Assembly: GCA_963724135.1 (NCBI GenBank)
Contig: CAVRTA010000004.1
Span: 620,001 to 684,000, forward strand
Source of the DNA: DATLGB01 sp963724135
GTDB lineage: Bacteria; Actinomycetota; Thermoleophilia; Solirubrobacterales; Solirubrobacteraceae
DNA length: 64,000 nucleotides
Direction of reading: 5' to 3'
Shown in pieces: positions 1-10,116 of this stretch. The notes under the pieces were generated by a model. The model did no database searches. It was not told the DNA's origin and worked only from the letters and a program-made list of their open reading frames with translations. Positions within the stretch are counted from its first letter, which is position 1. The number at the start of each line of letters is the position of its first letter. The translations under genes were made by a program, and so were the position numbers.

Positions 1-344
1 AGCCGCTGTCGCTTGGAGGCAGAAGGGGAAGCTGCTCTCTAGGCGGAAGCGATAGGCGGGGAGCGATTCGAACGCCGCTGGCGAGTTGGGCATCTATAGG
101 AGGCACTTCTCGCCACTGCCGGCTGGCGTGAGCCCTCGCGACACGCTGGTCAGGCCCGTCCCTCCTATTCCCTCCTACCGGGACTTACCGAAGAAGTCTC
201 GCCGACAACTGGTGGCCTACCTGCTTCAGCTTCGTGAGCGAGGGCCCCAGGTCGAGATTTCGAGTACTTCCGCTCTGAGGCAGAAGCGGCAGCTCGGCCC
301 ACGCGGCCTGGGCTCCAATCTGATCCGAGAGCCTTGCTTGACTC
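1..344. other. left-edge non-coding stretch
   Basis: No reading frame here has convincing coding character; the open frames look like GC-driven shadows. The stretch contains several related purine-rich words built around GAGGCAGAAG. One of them, at 277-292, is an exact 16-nt inverted copy of a word at 1279-1294 just after the Abi-like gene. A promoter for the following gene should lie here but no clear -35/-10 pair is visible. Confidence 0.4.
277..292 (+). repeat. 16-bp inverted repeat, left copy (partner 1279-1294)
   Basis: GAGGCAGAAGCGGCAG occurs here and its exact reverse complement occurs at 1279-1294. The two copies bracket the Abi-like gene. The match stops sharply after 16 bases on both sides. 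Confidence 0.6.
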
Positions 345-1274
345 TTGTTTGTGAGCAGAGATCGATCAACGGCGGACCTGCGGGCAGCCACCGGATTGGA
401 CGAAGGCGCAAGGAAGGCCCTTATCACGCAACTGCAGAAGGGTGGGCTGACCCCCATGCAGGTGCTTCTGGGGTTCATCGAGTCGGAAAGCTACGGCGAC
501 CTGAGCGACTATCTGGACGGTGTCACCGAAGTCTGGGGCGCTTCGGTGAGGGCGGACATCGAGCGGGAGGTGAGCATCAGAACGTCCCAGCTGACGGACG
601 AGTCAGATCTCGATTTCGAGCGCGCAAGGCAGGGAGCTGCTCGGAAAGGGACGCCGCTCGGGGTCTTGCTGAAGATGCCCGAGACCGACTTCCTGACGGC
701 GACAGAGGCCGCTGCGCGGGTGATGCAAGATCCCTTCGTCGTTTCGGCGCTCGTGGGCTCGGTAAACAAGATCCTCGTCCGAAGGGGAGCGCCGTATCGC
801 GCGGAGGGTGTGGGTCGGGGAATGCGCCTCACGTGGACCGGCGACGCGGTCGTCGAAGAGCAGGTGCTACGTCCGGCGCTCGCAGCGCTCGACGATCCAA
901 GAGTTGCGCGCGGTGCCCGGGTTGAGTTCTTGGGTGCACGCGACGAGCTTCGACGGGGAGATCCTGCGGCCCGCAAACGCGCCGTCGGAGAAGCATGCAG
1001 CTCGGTGGAGAGCGCGATGAAGGTGCTATGTGACGAGCGCCACGTGCCTCATCCCAGCCCTCCGGTCGCACAGAAGCTCTTTCAGGCGCTTTGCGAGGCA
1101 GGTCATCTGCCGGCGGAGGCCGAGGAGATCGTGCTATCTGCGGCTCGCTTCGGGAATCGGAAGGGTCGTCATGGCGCGGGCGCAGTAGCGCACGACGTCA
1201 CCACGTCGGAGGCGGAAGCTGTTCTCGGTGCCGCCGCCACGGCAGTCACGCTTATCGCTCGTCGCCTACCCTGA
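345..1274 (+). CDS. abortive infection (Abi_C-like) family protein
   Basis: A 309-residue protein whose last third resembles the C-terminal domain of abortive-infection proteins: a helix with ESAMK (about 222-226), then the small-residue loop RFGNRKGRHGAG (268-279) and a final hydrophobic helix ending in ARRLP. Members of this group are found among phage-defence and accessory genes, often with a variable N-terminal half; that half (1-200) is not recognised here. The frame opens at TTG 345, but GTG 351 two codons later is an equally good start; neither has a clear ribosome binding site. A strong hairpin follows the stop. A defence role is inferred from the family only. Confidence 0.6.
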   Translation: MFVSRDRSTADLRAATGLDEGARKALITQLQKGGLTPMQVLLGFIESESYGDLSDYLDGVTEVWGASVRADIEREVSIRTSQLTDESDLDFERARQGAARKGTPLGVLLKMPETDFLTATEAAARVMQDPFVVSALVGSVNKILVRRGAPYRAEGVGRGMRLTWTGDAVVEEQVLRPALAALDDPRVARGARVEFLGARDELRRGDPAARKRAVGEACSSVESAMKVLCDERHVPHPSPPVAQKLFQALCEAGHLPAEAEEIVLSAARFGNRKGRHGAGAVAHDVTTSEAEAVLGAAATAVTLIARRLP

Positions 1275-1280
1275 GGCTCT

Positions 1281-1308
1281 GCCGCTTCTGCCTCGAAGCA
1301 GCAGCGGC
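1281..1308. terminator. hairpin between convergent genes, likely bidirectional terminator
   Basis: An 11-bp stem with one mismatch (1281-1291 with 1298-1308) and a 6-base loop, seven bases after the stop of the Abi-like gene and before the 3' end of the convergent membrane-protein gene. There is no clear T-run, so termination is inferred from position and stem strength. Confidence 0.5.
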
Positions 1309-1337
1309 GTCAGTTCCCCCTGAACAGTTTCGGCGCG

Positions 1338-1742
1338 CTAAGACCCGGCAAGGACGAGCGCGCTGAACGTCACGCCGGCAAGGCATCCGCCGATCATCGC
1401 GAACCACGCTGCCCGGGTGTGCCCGAGCCCAAGGCGGGCCCGGCCAGCCAGCACCAACGATCCGACGATAAACAACGCGCCTGCCGACCAGGTGATCCAA
1501 CGCGCCGCGGTCATGGCCGATGACGGCTCTGGCGGAAGACCACGCGGGCACGGCCCATCCCCGGCGTCACCGAGGCCAAAGCACAACGAAGCAAGATCTC
1601 GATGCATCACTGCCCACACGTAGACGACGCTCGCCACGACGTAGCAGAGGGTCAACGTGATGGCTGCTCTGCGGGCCGTCCGCCATCCGGCGGCCGGCGA
1701 TGGCACCTCATGCCAAGGCACCGAACGAGCAGCGCCGCTCAT
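1338..1742 (-). CDS. small membrane protein, unknown function
   Basis: From the ATG at 1742 the product is about 134 residues with three hydrophobic segments: one after the basic stretch RTARRAA, one containing the run ITWSAGALFIVGSL, and one at the C-terminus ending FSALVLAGS. The frame stays open upstream to 1952, but that part overlaps the divergent gene starting at 1824 and has no hydrophobic or domain character, so I start at 1742. I do not recognise the family. Confidence 0.5.
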   Translation of the reverse strand: MSGAARSVPWHEVPSPAAGWRTARRAAITLTLCYVVASVVYVWAVMHRDLASLCFGLGDAGDGPCPRGLPPEPSSAMTAARWITWSAGALFIVGSLVLAGRARLGLGHTRAAWFAMIGGCLAGVTFSALVLAGS

Positions 1743-1823
1743 CGCTCCGACGATACAGAAGGCATGTCGAGCCACCGCTGGCTTCTGTTGCCAAGCAGCG
1801 GTAGCGCGGGGTAGGCAGGCCCC

Positions 1824-2324
1824 ATGACACGTACCCTCGACATGGGGTCGGAGGTCACGGTGCCGGTTCGCGTGGACCATGGCCAGTTCATCGCCTGCGA
1901 CCCAGCGTCGAAGCTCGACATTGATTCCTATGGCGAGCAGGCCCAGCGACAAGGGCTCGCGGTGTGGGCCGGCAATGGTGGCGTCACCGTGTTCACGGCC
2001 AGCAACTGGACCATAACGTCCGTCACCGTCGCGTTATCGCCGGAACGTCCCGTGCTCGCGGAAGACGAGTGGGATCACCTCGTGGAAAGCGGGCTCGTCA
2101 TCCAGAGCGGAAGTCTGCACGTCTATGGCCCTGAGGACACCGGGATCAACGAGGCGTCCATCAGCCTGCCGCCCGGCAGCTATTCGCTGCTGGTCTGCGG
2201 CCGAGAGTTCGACGCAACGAATGAACACGACGACGACGGCGACGACACCTACACCCTGCGGCTCTGGCCCGGACCACTGCTCGAACGTCGCGTGCTCAGG
2301 GACGGCTTCTCGTGGATGGCGTGA
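1824..2324 (+). CDS. ComJ-like (competence nuclease inhibitor-like) protein
   Basis: A soluble 166-residue acidic protein. The pattern DHGQF near residues 18-22, a central WDHLVES, then LPPGSY and a final acidic DDDGDDTYTLRLWPG resembles the Bacillus ComJ layout (HxQF, LPKGDYxL, HADTYxID). ComJ binds and inhibits the competence nuclease NucA; homologues outside Bacilli are poorly studied and many may be immunity-type proteins. No nuclease partner is visible beside it. Starts at ATG 1824. The functional call rests on pattern resemblance only. Confidence 0.45.
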   Translation: MTRTLDMGSEVTVPVRVDHGQFIACDPASKLDIDSYGEQAQRQGLAVWAGNGGVTVFTASNWTITSVTVALSPERPVLAEDEWDHLVESGLVIQSGSLHVYGPEDTGINEASISLPPGSYSLLVCGREFDATNEHDDDGDDTYTLRLWPGPLLERRVLRDGFSWMA

Positions 2325-2329
2325 CCGCT

Positions 2330-2351
2330 GCTTCCGCCTGGAAGCGGAAGC
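2330..2351 (+). terminator. hairpin after the ComJ-like gene
   Basis: A perfect 8-bp stem (2330-2337 with 2344-2351) with a 6-base loop begins five bases after the stop codon at 2324. No T-run follows. Confidence 0.45.
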
Positions 2352-2651
2352 CTGCCCGGGCGTGTCTCTCCCAGGTTCCGATCACGCGCAGTCGAGTCAC
2401 CGGGCCGTTGGTCCTGGCACGGCAGGAAACCTTCCTCGGGCGGGTGGCGCGCGCGGGCGTTCGGGGGTTGACCGGAGCGCAGCGAGGATCGAGCGCCGCC
2501 TCGCAGGCGTTGCGGGGCGCGCGGCGGTTGCGTGGCGGCTGCGCAGGCTCGCAGCGGAGCGCAGGGAGACCCGGGTCCCGTCGCGTGACAGGACCCGCCC
2601 GCCGCGGCGTTACATCCCTGGGCCGATCCGCAGCGGCCTAGGGTTCGGGAC
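2352..2651. other. intergenic stretch upstream of nadC
   Basis: About 300 bases between the hairpin and nadC. The open frames crossing it are short and compositionally unconvincing. It must contain the nadC promoter, but I see no recognisable -35/-10 pair or palindromic operator. Confidence 0.4.
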
Positions 2652-3476
2652 GTGTGGGACCTGGTGGACGCAGCGCTGGCTGAGGACGTCGGCGACGGCG
2701 ACGTGACGACCGAGGCGACGGTGCCGGCCGAGGCGCTGGCGACAGCCACGATCGTCCAGAAGGTGCCGGGGGTCATCAGCGGCCTGGACGTCGCGCAGGA
2801 GGTCTTCGCCCGCCTCGACCCGGACGCGACCTTCGAGCGCGGGCCCGAGGGCGAGTGGCGGGACGCCGGCGCGCTCGTGCTGCGGATCGAGGGCCGTGCG
2901 CGCGCGCTGCTGACCGGCGAGCGGACGGCGCTGAACTTCCTGCAGCGGCTCAGCGGCATCGCCACGACGACCGCGAAGGTGGTGCGCTCGCTGCCCGCGG
3001 GCGCCGCCACGGTCCTCGATACGCGCAAGACCACGCCAGGCTTGCGCGACCTCGAGAAGGCGGCCGTTGCCCATGGCGGCGGGACCAACCACCGGCGCGG
3101 GCTCTACGCCGCCGTCCTGATCAAAGACAACCACGCCGCGATCGCCGGCGGCGTCGGCGCGGCGGTAACCCAGGCTCGCGCGCACCGACCGGACCTGCCG
3201 ATCGAGGTCGAGGTTCGCGATGAGGATGAGATCGACGCTGCCCTCGACGCCGGTGCCGACCGCTTGCTACTCGACAACATGACGCCAGATGAGGTCGCCG
3301 CCGCCGTGGCCCGGGTGGGCGGCCGGGCACAGCTCGAGGCGAGCGGGGGGATCACCCCCGACACAGTTGTGGTCTACTCGACCATAAATGGACTAGACTT
3401 CGTGTCGCTGGGATGGCTGACGCATTCGGCGCCGGCCCTCGACCTCTCCCTGTCGCTGGAGACACGCTCCCCATGA
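2652..3476 (+). CDS. nadC: nicotinate-nucleotide pyrophosphorylase (carboxylating)
   Basis: Quinolinate phosphoribosyltransferase: converts quinolinate and PRPP to nicotinate mononucleotide, the entry to NAD from the de novo route. All family landmarks are present: EDVGDGDVTTEA (11-22), RTALNFLQRLSG (91-102), DTRKTTPGLR (123-132), HGGGTNHRRGL (141-151), LIKDNH (156-161), EVEVRDEDE (185-193), LLLDNM (205-210) and EASGGI (229-234). The 274-residue length is normal. The start is GTG 2652, which gives the expected short N-terminus. Its TGA stop overlaps the nadA ATG, so the two are translationally coupled. Confidence 0.95.
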   Translation: MWDLVDAALAEDVGDGDVTTEATVPAEALATATIVQKVPGVISGLDVAQEVFARLDPDATFERGPEGEWRDAGALVLRIEGRARALLTGERTALNFLQRLSGIATTTAKVVRSLPAGAATVLDTRKTTPGLRDLEKAAVAHGGGTNHRRGLYAAVLIKDNHAAIAGGVGAAVTQARAHRPDLPIEVEVRDEDEIDAALDAGADRLLLDNMTPDEVAAAVARVGGRAQLEASGGITPDTVVVYSTINGLDFVSLGWLTHSAPALDLSLSLETRSP

Positions 3477-4453
3477 ACCCCGTGCTCGAGATCGAGAACA
3501 CCATTGCCCTCCAGGACGAGGTCCGCGCGCTCGCCCGCGAGCGCGACGCCGTCATCCTGGCCCACAACTACGAGATTCCCGAGATCCAATCGGTGGCCGA
3601 TTATGTCGGCGACTCGCTCGGGCTCTCCCAGCAGGCGGCGGCCACCGAGCAGGACGTGATCGCCTTCTGCGGCGTTCACTTCATGGCCGAGACGGCCTCG
3701 ATCCTGTCGCCCGAGAAGACCGTGCTGCTGCCGGACCTCGACGCCGGCTGCTCGCTGGCCGACTCGATCACCGCCGACCAGCTCCGCGCCTGGAAGGCCA
3801 AGCACCCCGGCGCGATCGTGGTGATGTACGTCAACACGACGGCCGCGGTCAAGGCCGAGACCGACTACTGCTGCACGTCGTCGAACGCGGTCAAGGTGGT
3901 CGAGCACATCTACCGCGAGCACGGACCGGACACCGAGATCCTGTTCGGGCCGGACATGTTCCTCGGCGCGTACGTCGAGAAGCGCCTCGGCAGGCCGATG
4001 CACGTCTGGGACGGCGAGTGCCACGTGCATGCCGGCATCCGCCCGCGCGACATCGGCGAGATGCGCGCCGCGCACCCGGGGGCAGACTTCCTCATCCATC
4101 CCGAGTGCGGCTGCTCGACGTCGGTGATGGAGTACGTCGCGGCCGGCGACGTCGACCCGGAGGGCGTGCACATGCTCTCGACGAGCGGGATGGTCGACTA
4201 CGCGCTCAACGCGCGACCGGGCACGACCGCGATCGTGGCCACGGAGACCGGCATGCTGCACCCCCTGCGCGAGGCGGCACCCGGCGTCAACTTCCTGCCG
4301 GCCAACCGCGCCGCGGTCTGCCAGTTCATGAAGATGATCACGCTTCCCAAGCTGCGCGACGCGTTGCGCGACATGTCGCCGCAGGTCAAGGTCGAGCCCG
4401 AGCTCGCCGAGCGCGCGAGGCTGCCGATCGAGCGCATGGTCGCCATAACCTGA
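3473..4453 (+). CDS. nadA: quinolinate synthase A
   Basis: Condenses iminoaspartate with dihydroxyacetone phosphate to quinolinate, using a [4Fe-4S] cluster. Clear motifs: ILAHNYEIPEIQ (28-39), ADYVGDSLGLS, FCGVHFMAETA (65-75), NTTAAVKAETDYCCTSSN (121-138), HPECGCST (209-216) and ATETGMLHPL. The cluster cysteines are probably C93 (AGCSLAD), C212 and C283. I start at ATG 3473, which overlaps the nadC stop by 4 bp; the 60 nt of open frame upstream belong to nadC. No nadB (L-aspartate oxidase) or aspartate dehydrogenase is next to the pair. Confidence 0.95.
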   Translation: MNPVLEIENTIALQDEVRALARERDAVILAHNYEIPEIQSVADYVGDSLGLSQQAAATEQDVIAFCGVHFMAETASILSPEKTVLLPDLDAGCSLADSITADQLRAWKAKHPGAIVVMYVNTTAAVKAETDYCCTSSNAVKVVEHIYREHGPDTEILFGPDMFLGAYVEKRLGRPMHVWDGECHVHAGIRPRDIGEMRAAHPGADFLIHPECGCSTSVMEYVAAGDVDPEGVHMLSTSGMVDYALNARPGTTAIVATETGMLHPLREAAPGVNFLPANRAAVCQFMKMITLPKLRDALRDMSPQVKVEPELAERARLPIERMVAIT

Positions 4454-4458
4454 GCGGC

Positions 4459-4893
4459 ATGGACCTCGACGAGCTGCGGCGCCTGCGGCACGCCCGCGAC
4501 CGCATGGACCGCGAGTACGCGCAGCCGCTCGACGTGCCGGCCCTGGCGCGCACAGCGCTGATGTCCACGGCCCACTTCTCCCGCCGCTTCCGCGAGGCGT
4601 ACGGCGAGACGCCGTACTCGTACCTGATGACGCGCCGCATCGAGCGCGCGCAGGCGCTGCTGCGGCGCGGCGACCTCAGCGTCACCGAGGTGTGCTTCGA
4701 GGTCGGCTGCACAAGCCTCGGCTCCTTCTCCTCGCGCTTCGCGCAGATCGTCGGAGCGACCCCGAGCGAGTACCGCGCTGCCGACCACTCGCAGCTGCAG
4801 GTCGTGCCCGGCTGCCAGGTCATGGTGCTGACCCGCCCCCGGCGCCCCGCGAAAAGCAGAAACGAAGAAGCGCCGGCCGCATCTCCCGCGTAG
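4459..4893 (+). CDS. AraC-type DNA-binding protein lacking a sensor domain
   Basis: 144 residues that are little more than the double helix-turn-helix of the AraC family: ALARTALMSTAHFSRRFREA in the first half and the canonical second-helix region TEVCFEVGCTSLGSFSSRF, followed by GATPSEYR. There is no N-terminal ligand-binding domain. It starts at ATG 4459, six bases after nadA, and is followed at 10 and 2 bases by the VOC and UvrA-like genes, so it probably regulates that unit. AraC-domain-only proteins paired with a VOC protein recur in Actinobacteria, where the VOC partner may act as the sensor; that is inference. Confidence 0.88.
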   Translation: MDLDELRRLRHARDRMDREYAQPLDVPALARTALMSTAHFSRRFREAYGETPYSYLMTRRIERAQALLRRGDLSVTEVCFEVGCTSLGSFSSRFAQIVGATPSEYRAADHSQLQVVPGCQVMVLTRPRRPAKSRNEEAPAASPA

Positions 4894-4903
4894 CGTCGCG
4901 CCC

Positions 4904-5308
4904 ATGACCGTCTCACTCAGCCATGTGCACGTGGTCGTCGACGACCCCGACGCCGCGCTCGGCTTCTACCGCGACACCCTCGGGCTCAACGTCACCAGCG
5001 AGGTCGCGAAGGGCGACTTCCGCTGGATCACGCTCTCGGCCGACGACCAGCCCGACGTCCAGATCGTGCTGTCGCAACCCCACGCCGGCCGCTCCCAGGA
5101 GGACGGCGACACCATCGCCGCGCTGCTGGCCAAGGGCACGCTGGGAATGATCAACTTCCGCAGCGACGACCTCGACGCCACGTTCGAGAAGGTCGCCGCC
5201 GCGCCCGGCGTCGAGGTGCTCCAGGAGCCGATGAGCCAGCCGTGGGGCGTCCGCGACGCCGGCCTGCGCGATCCCGCGGGCAACCACGTCCGCATCGAGC
5301 AGCGGTAG
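4904..5308 (+). CDS. VOC-family (glyoxalase/bleomycin-resistance-like) protein
   Basis: A 134-residue vicinal-oxygen-chelate protein with two beta-alpha-beta-beta-beta halves. The N-terminal half opens HVHVVVDDPDAALGFYRDTLG and the C-terminal half ends QPWGVRDAGLRDPAGNHVRIEQ. Family members isomerise, dioxygenate or simply bind small molecules, including antibiotics. Sandwiched between an AraC-type regulator and a UvrA paralogue, it is most likely part of a compound-sensing or resistance unit. The substrate cannot be read from sequence. Confidence 0.85.
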   Translation: MTVSLSHVHVVVDDPDAALGFYRDTLGLNVTSEVAKGDFRWITLSADDQPDVQIVLSQPHAGRSQEDGDTIAALLAKGTLGMINFRSDDLDATFEKVAAAPGVEVLQEPMSQPWGVRDAGLRDPAGNHVRIEQR

Positions 5309-5310
5309 GG

Positions 5311-7646
<2,336 letters not shown>

Positions 7647-7662
<16 letters not shown>

Positions 7663-9041
7663 CGAGCTTCTGCGAGGGGGACACGCCGAGCCTCGTTCTT
7701 GCCTCGGCCCTTGTTGCCGCCGTCGCCCTCCTGGCCGGCGACCTCGTCCTCGTCGAGCTCCCCGTCGGGCGGCGGCGTCGGCTCGGCCGCGGCCGGCGCG
7801 CCGTCCTCGTCCTCGGAGCCGGGGTTGCCCTTGCCCTGGCTCTTGCTCTTGCCCTGGCTGTTGCCGTTGCTGTTCGCGCTGCCCTGGCCCGAGTTGCCCG
7901 AGCCGGAGTTGCCGGGGCCGGAGTTGACGTCGTCGGTCTCGTCCTTGACCTTCGCGTGCCCGCGGCCGTTGCCCGGGCCGCTGCTGTCGTCGCCGGACTC
8001 CTGTGGGCTCTCGCCGGACGTGCCGCTCGCGGTGTCCTCGTCATTCGCGCTGGAGGGCCGGCTGTTGCCGTCCCGGCCGCGGTGCCCGCGCTCGCGCCGA
8101 ACCCCCGGCGCGCGGGCCTTGCCCGGTCCGCCGTGCCGCCCGGGCTGCGCCGCCCGGGTGCCGGCCGCCTCAGAAGCGCGCTCGGCGTCGGCCACGACCG
8201 GGACGTCCCGCTCCTCGCGCGGCGTCGACGGTCGCTCGCGCTCAGGCCGTTGCGCCGCCTTCGCGGGCGCGAACTGGTCACCGCGCACCTTGTGCACGAT
8301 CGCCGGGGTGGCGACGGCGCCGCCGGCGGCGACGACGACTGCGCCCGCCTTGGCGAGCAGCGCGGCGGTGCCCGCGGCCGTACCGCCCGCGGCGACCTCG
8401 GCGATCCCCGCCGTGGACCCGGCGGCGGCCCAGTTGAGCAACGGAAGGGGGGTGATCGCCGACGCCGCCGAGCGCAGCGTCGCCCGCGCCCGCAGGACGA
8501 GGTTGCGCGTCGCCCCCTCGCTGAGCCCGAGATCGCGCGCGATGTCGGCGTGCGACGCGCCATCGACCGCGCTGCGCAGCAACGCCTCGCGCTGGTTCTC
8601 CGGCAGCGCCGCAACGCCCTGCAGCGTCTGGCGCATCACCTCACGCCGCTCGAGCTCGTCCTGCGGCGCGCTGCTGCCGTGCAGCGACGCGGCGAGCTCG
8701 TCGTACTCGAAGCCCGGCGTACGCAGCGCGTTGAGCGCGGTGTTGCGCGCGATTCGGAGCAGCCAGGCGCGCACGTTGTGCACCTCGTCGCCGCGGTCGA
8801 GCGCCTTCCAAGCGGCCAGGAAGGCCTGCTGCGTGGCGTCCTCGGCGCGCGCCTCAGGCAGCACGCGCGCGCATGCGCGCAGCACCAGGCGGCGGTAGCG
8901 CTCAACGAGCGCGGTGAACGCGGCCTCGGATCCCTGCGCCGCGAGCGCGATCAGGCGCTCGTCGTTCTGGGTGCGCAGCAGGACGATGGACGGCGACAGG
9001 CGCATTCGCTTCGGTGACACGCCGGACGGGCCGGATGTCAC
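7647..9041 (-). CDS. ECF sigma factor with long C-terminal extension
   Basis: Residues about 35-108 form sigma region 2 (AAFTALVERYRRLVLRACAR, then AEDATQQAFLAAWKAL) and 133-190 form region 4 (LPENQREALLRSAVDGASH, then ARDLGLSEGATRNLVLRAR). Unlike a normal 170-200-residue ECF protein, the chain continues for some 270 residues: an Ala/Gly/Val-rich hydrophobic segment at about 225-250 that could span or dock on the membrane, then a disordered tail rich in Gly, Ser, Asn, Lys and Asp. No zinc-finger anti-sigma gene is adjacent. It lies 17 nt downstream of a secreted-protein gene and its 3' end overlaps the convergent UvrA-like gene by 16 nt. MRLSPSI, 12 residues in, is an alternative start. Confidence 0.85.
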
Positions 9042-9058
9042 GTCCAGGGTAGACCTCT

Positions 9059-9691
9059 CTACCCGGCCAGATCGAGCCAGAGAAACGTCGGCTCGGCCGC
9101 GGTGTCGTCGAGCTCCAGGTCGTACACGGGCTGTCCGACCGCGGGCGCGCAGACCGCCGCCTGGCGCTGCTCGCCGCCGTCATCCGCCGCGTCCTCCGCG
9201 TCCTCCGCGTCCTCCGCGTCCTCCGGTCCGTCCTCGCTCGAGACGTCCTCGTCGTCGTCGAGGTTCTCCTCGTCGCCGACATCGTCCGGGTCCTCGGCCT
9301 CGTCACCGCAGATGACGTCGGTGTCCTCCGTGACGCGGGCGGTGACCGCGCCGCCCTGCGACAGCGTGACGGTCACGATGTCACCGTCGACCGCGGTGAT
9401 GGTGCCGATCGCCGTCGTCGTCGTCTCCTCGTCAACGTCGTCGGTCGCTCCGGGGGCGCCGACGCCTGTGGAGCCGTTCTGAGGGGGAGACCCATGGTCG
9501 CGGTGGCGGTTGCGCTTCTGGCAGCGCTTGCGCTTCTTGCGCTGCTTCTTCTTGAGCTTCTTGCACTGCTTCTTGGCGGTGTGGTGACGCTGGTGCTTGC
9601 CGCGCTTGTGTGCGCCGGCATCCGCCGTCGTCAGGCCGAACAGGAGCGAGATGGCTGCGAGCAGCGCGAGGAGGGGACGTGTGTGGGGCAC
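9059..9691 (-). CDS. secreted protein with Lys/His-rich and acidic regions
   Basis: From GTG 9691 the 210-residue product begins with a signal peptide (RPLLALLAAISLLFGLTTADAGA), then a strongly basic stretch rich in Lys, Arg and His, then a short predicted beta domain (GTITAVDGDIVTVTLSQGG, ending RVTEDTDV) similar in style to OB-like DUF5666 modules, and then a long Asp/Glu run encoded by a 9-bp tandem repeat. The upstream open frame to 10216 is antisense noise over two other genes. It precedes the extended ECF sigma gene by 17 nt on the same strand and may be co-transcribed. Function unknown. Confidence 0.6.
   Translation of the reverse strand: MPHTRPLLALLAAISLLFGLTTADAGAHKRGKHQRHHTAKKQCKKLKKKQRKKRKRCQKRNRHRDHGSPPQNGSTGVGAPGATDDVDEETTTTAIGTITAVDGDIVTVTLSQGGAVTARVTEDTDVICGDEAEDPDDVGDEENLDDDEDVSSEDGPEDAEDAEDAEDAADDGGEQRQAAVCAPAVGQPVYDLELDDTAAEPTFLWLDLAG
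9191..9235 (-). repeat. 9-bp tandem repeat encoding Glu-Asp-Ala
   Basis: Five head-to-tail copies of GTCCTCCGC on the + strand (the last ends in G), in frame inside the acidic tail of the secreted protein, giving a repeated EDA tripeptide on the minus strand. Such repeats can gain or lose units by slippage without shifting frame. Confidence 0.85.
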
Positions 9692-9750
9692 GAGGATCTC
9701 ATCGGTGCTCGACGCCGCAGACCTGCGCCGCCACCTCCCCGGCTGGACGA

Positions 9751-10116
9751 TCAGGCCAGTTCGATGCCGGACCGCGCCGCGCGCCGCACCGCCGGGAGCG
9801 CGCGCACGCGCCGCTGGTACTCGGCGGGGGTGTAGCAGTGGACCTCGGCCCGCCCGCCCATGGCATAGGCGTCCCACAGGCTCGTGGCCTGGTGCACGCG
9901 CTCGAGCCACGGCACGCCGTCGAAGTGCTCGCTCACGAGCACGAGGACGTACTCCGGCCCGCGCTCGCGCTGCGGCGGCGCGCCGAGCCCGTCCTCCACC
10001 CTCGCCCCGCCCAGGAACGCCCGGTGCAGCGGGAACCGCTCGCCGACCCGGCGGGCGTACGCCTCGACCTCGGGTCGGTTCAGCCGAACTCGCTCGACGT
10101 GTGGGGCCCCACGCAT
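9751..10116 (-). CDS. nucleotidyltransferase-like small protein
   Basis: A 121-residue protein with the outline of a degenerate nucleotidyltransferase: a basic helix, FLGGARVEDG in place of the usual GSRARG loop, a hydrophobic strand EYVLVLVSEHFDG, and a C-terminal CYTPAEYQRRVRA helix typical of the HEPN/MNT style. The catalytic GS...DxD set is not intact, so enzymatic activity is doubtful. The ATG at 10116 lies inside the 3' end of the M16 peptidase gene (37-nt overlap); a later start is possible. Same strand as the peptidase and probably in its operon. Confidence 0.5.
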   Translation of the reverse strand: MRGAPHVERVRLNRPEVEAYARRVGERFPLHRAFLGGARVEDGLGAPPQRERGPEYVLVLVSEHFDGVPWLERVHQATSLWDAYAMGGRAEVHCYTPAEYQRRVRALPAVRRAARSGIELA

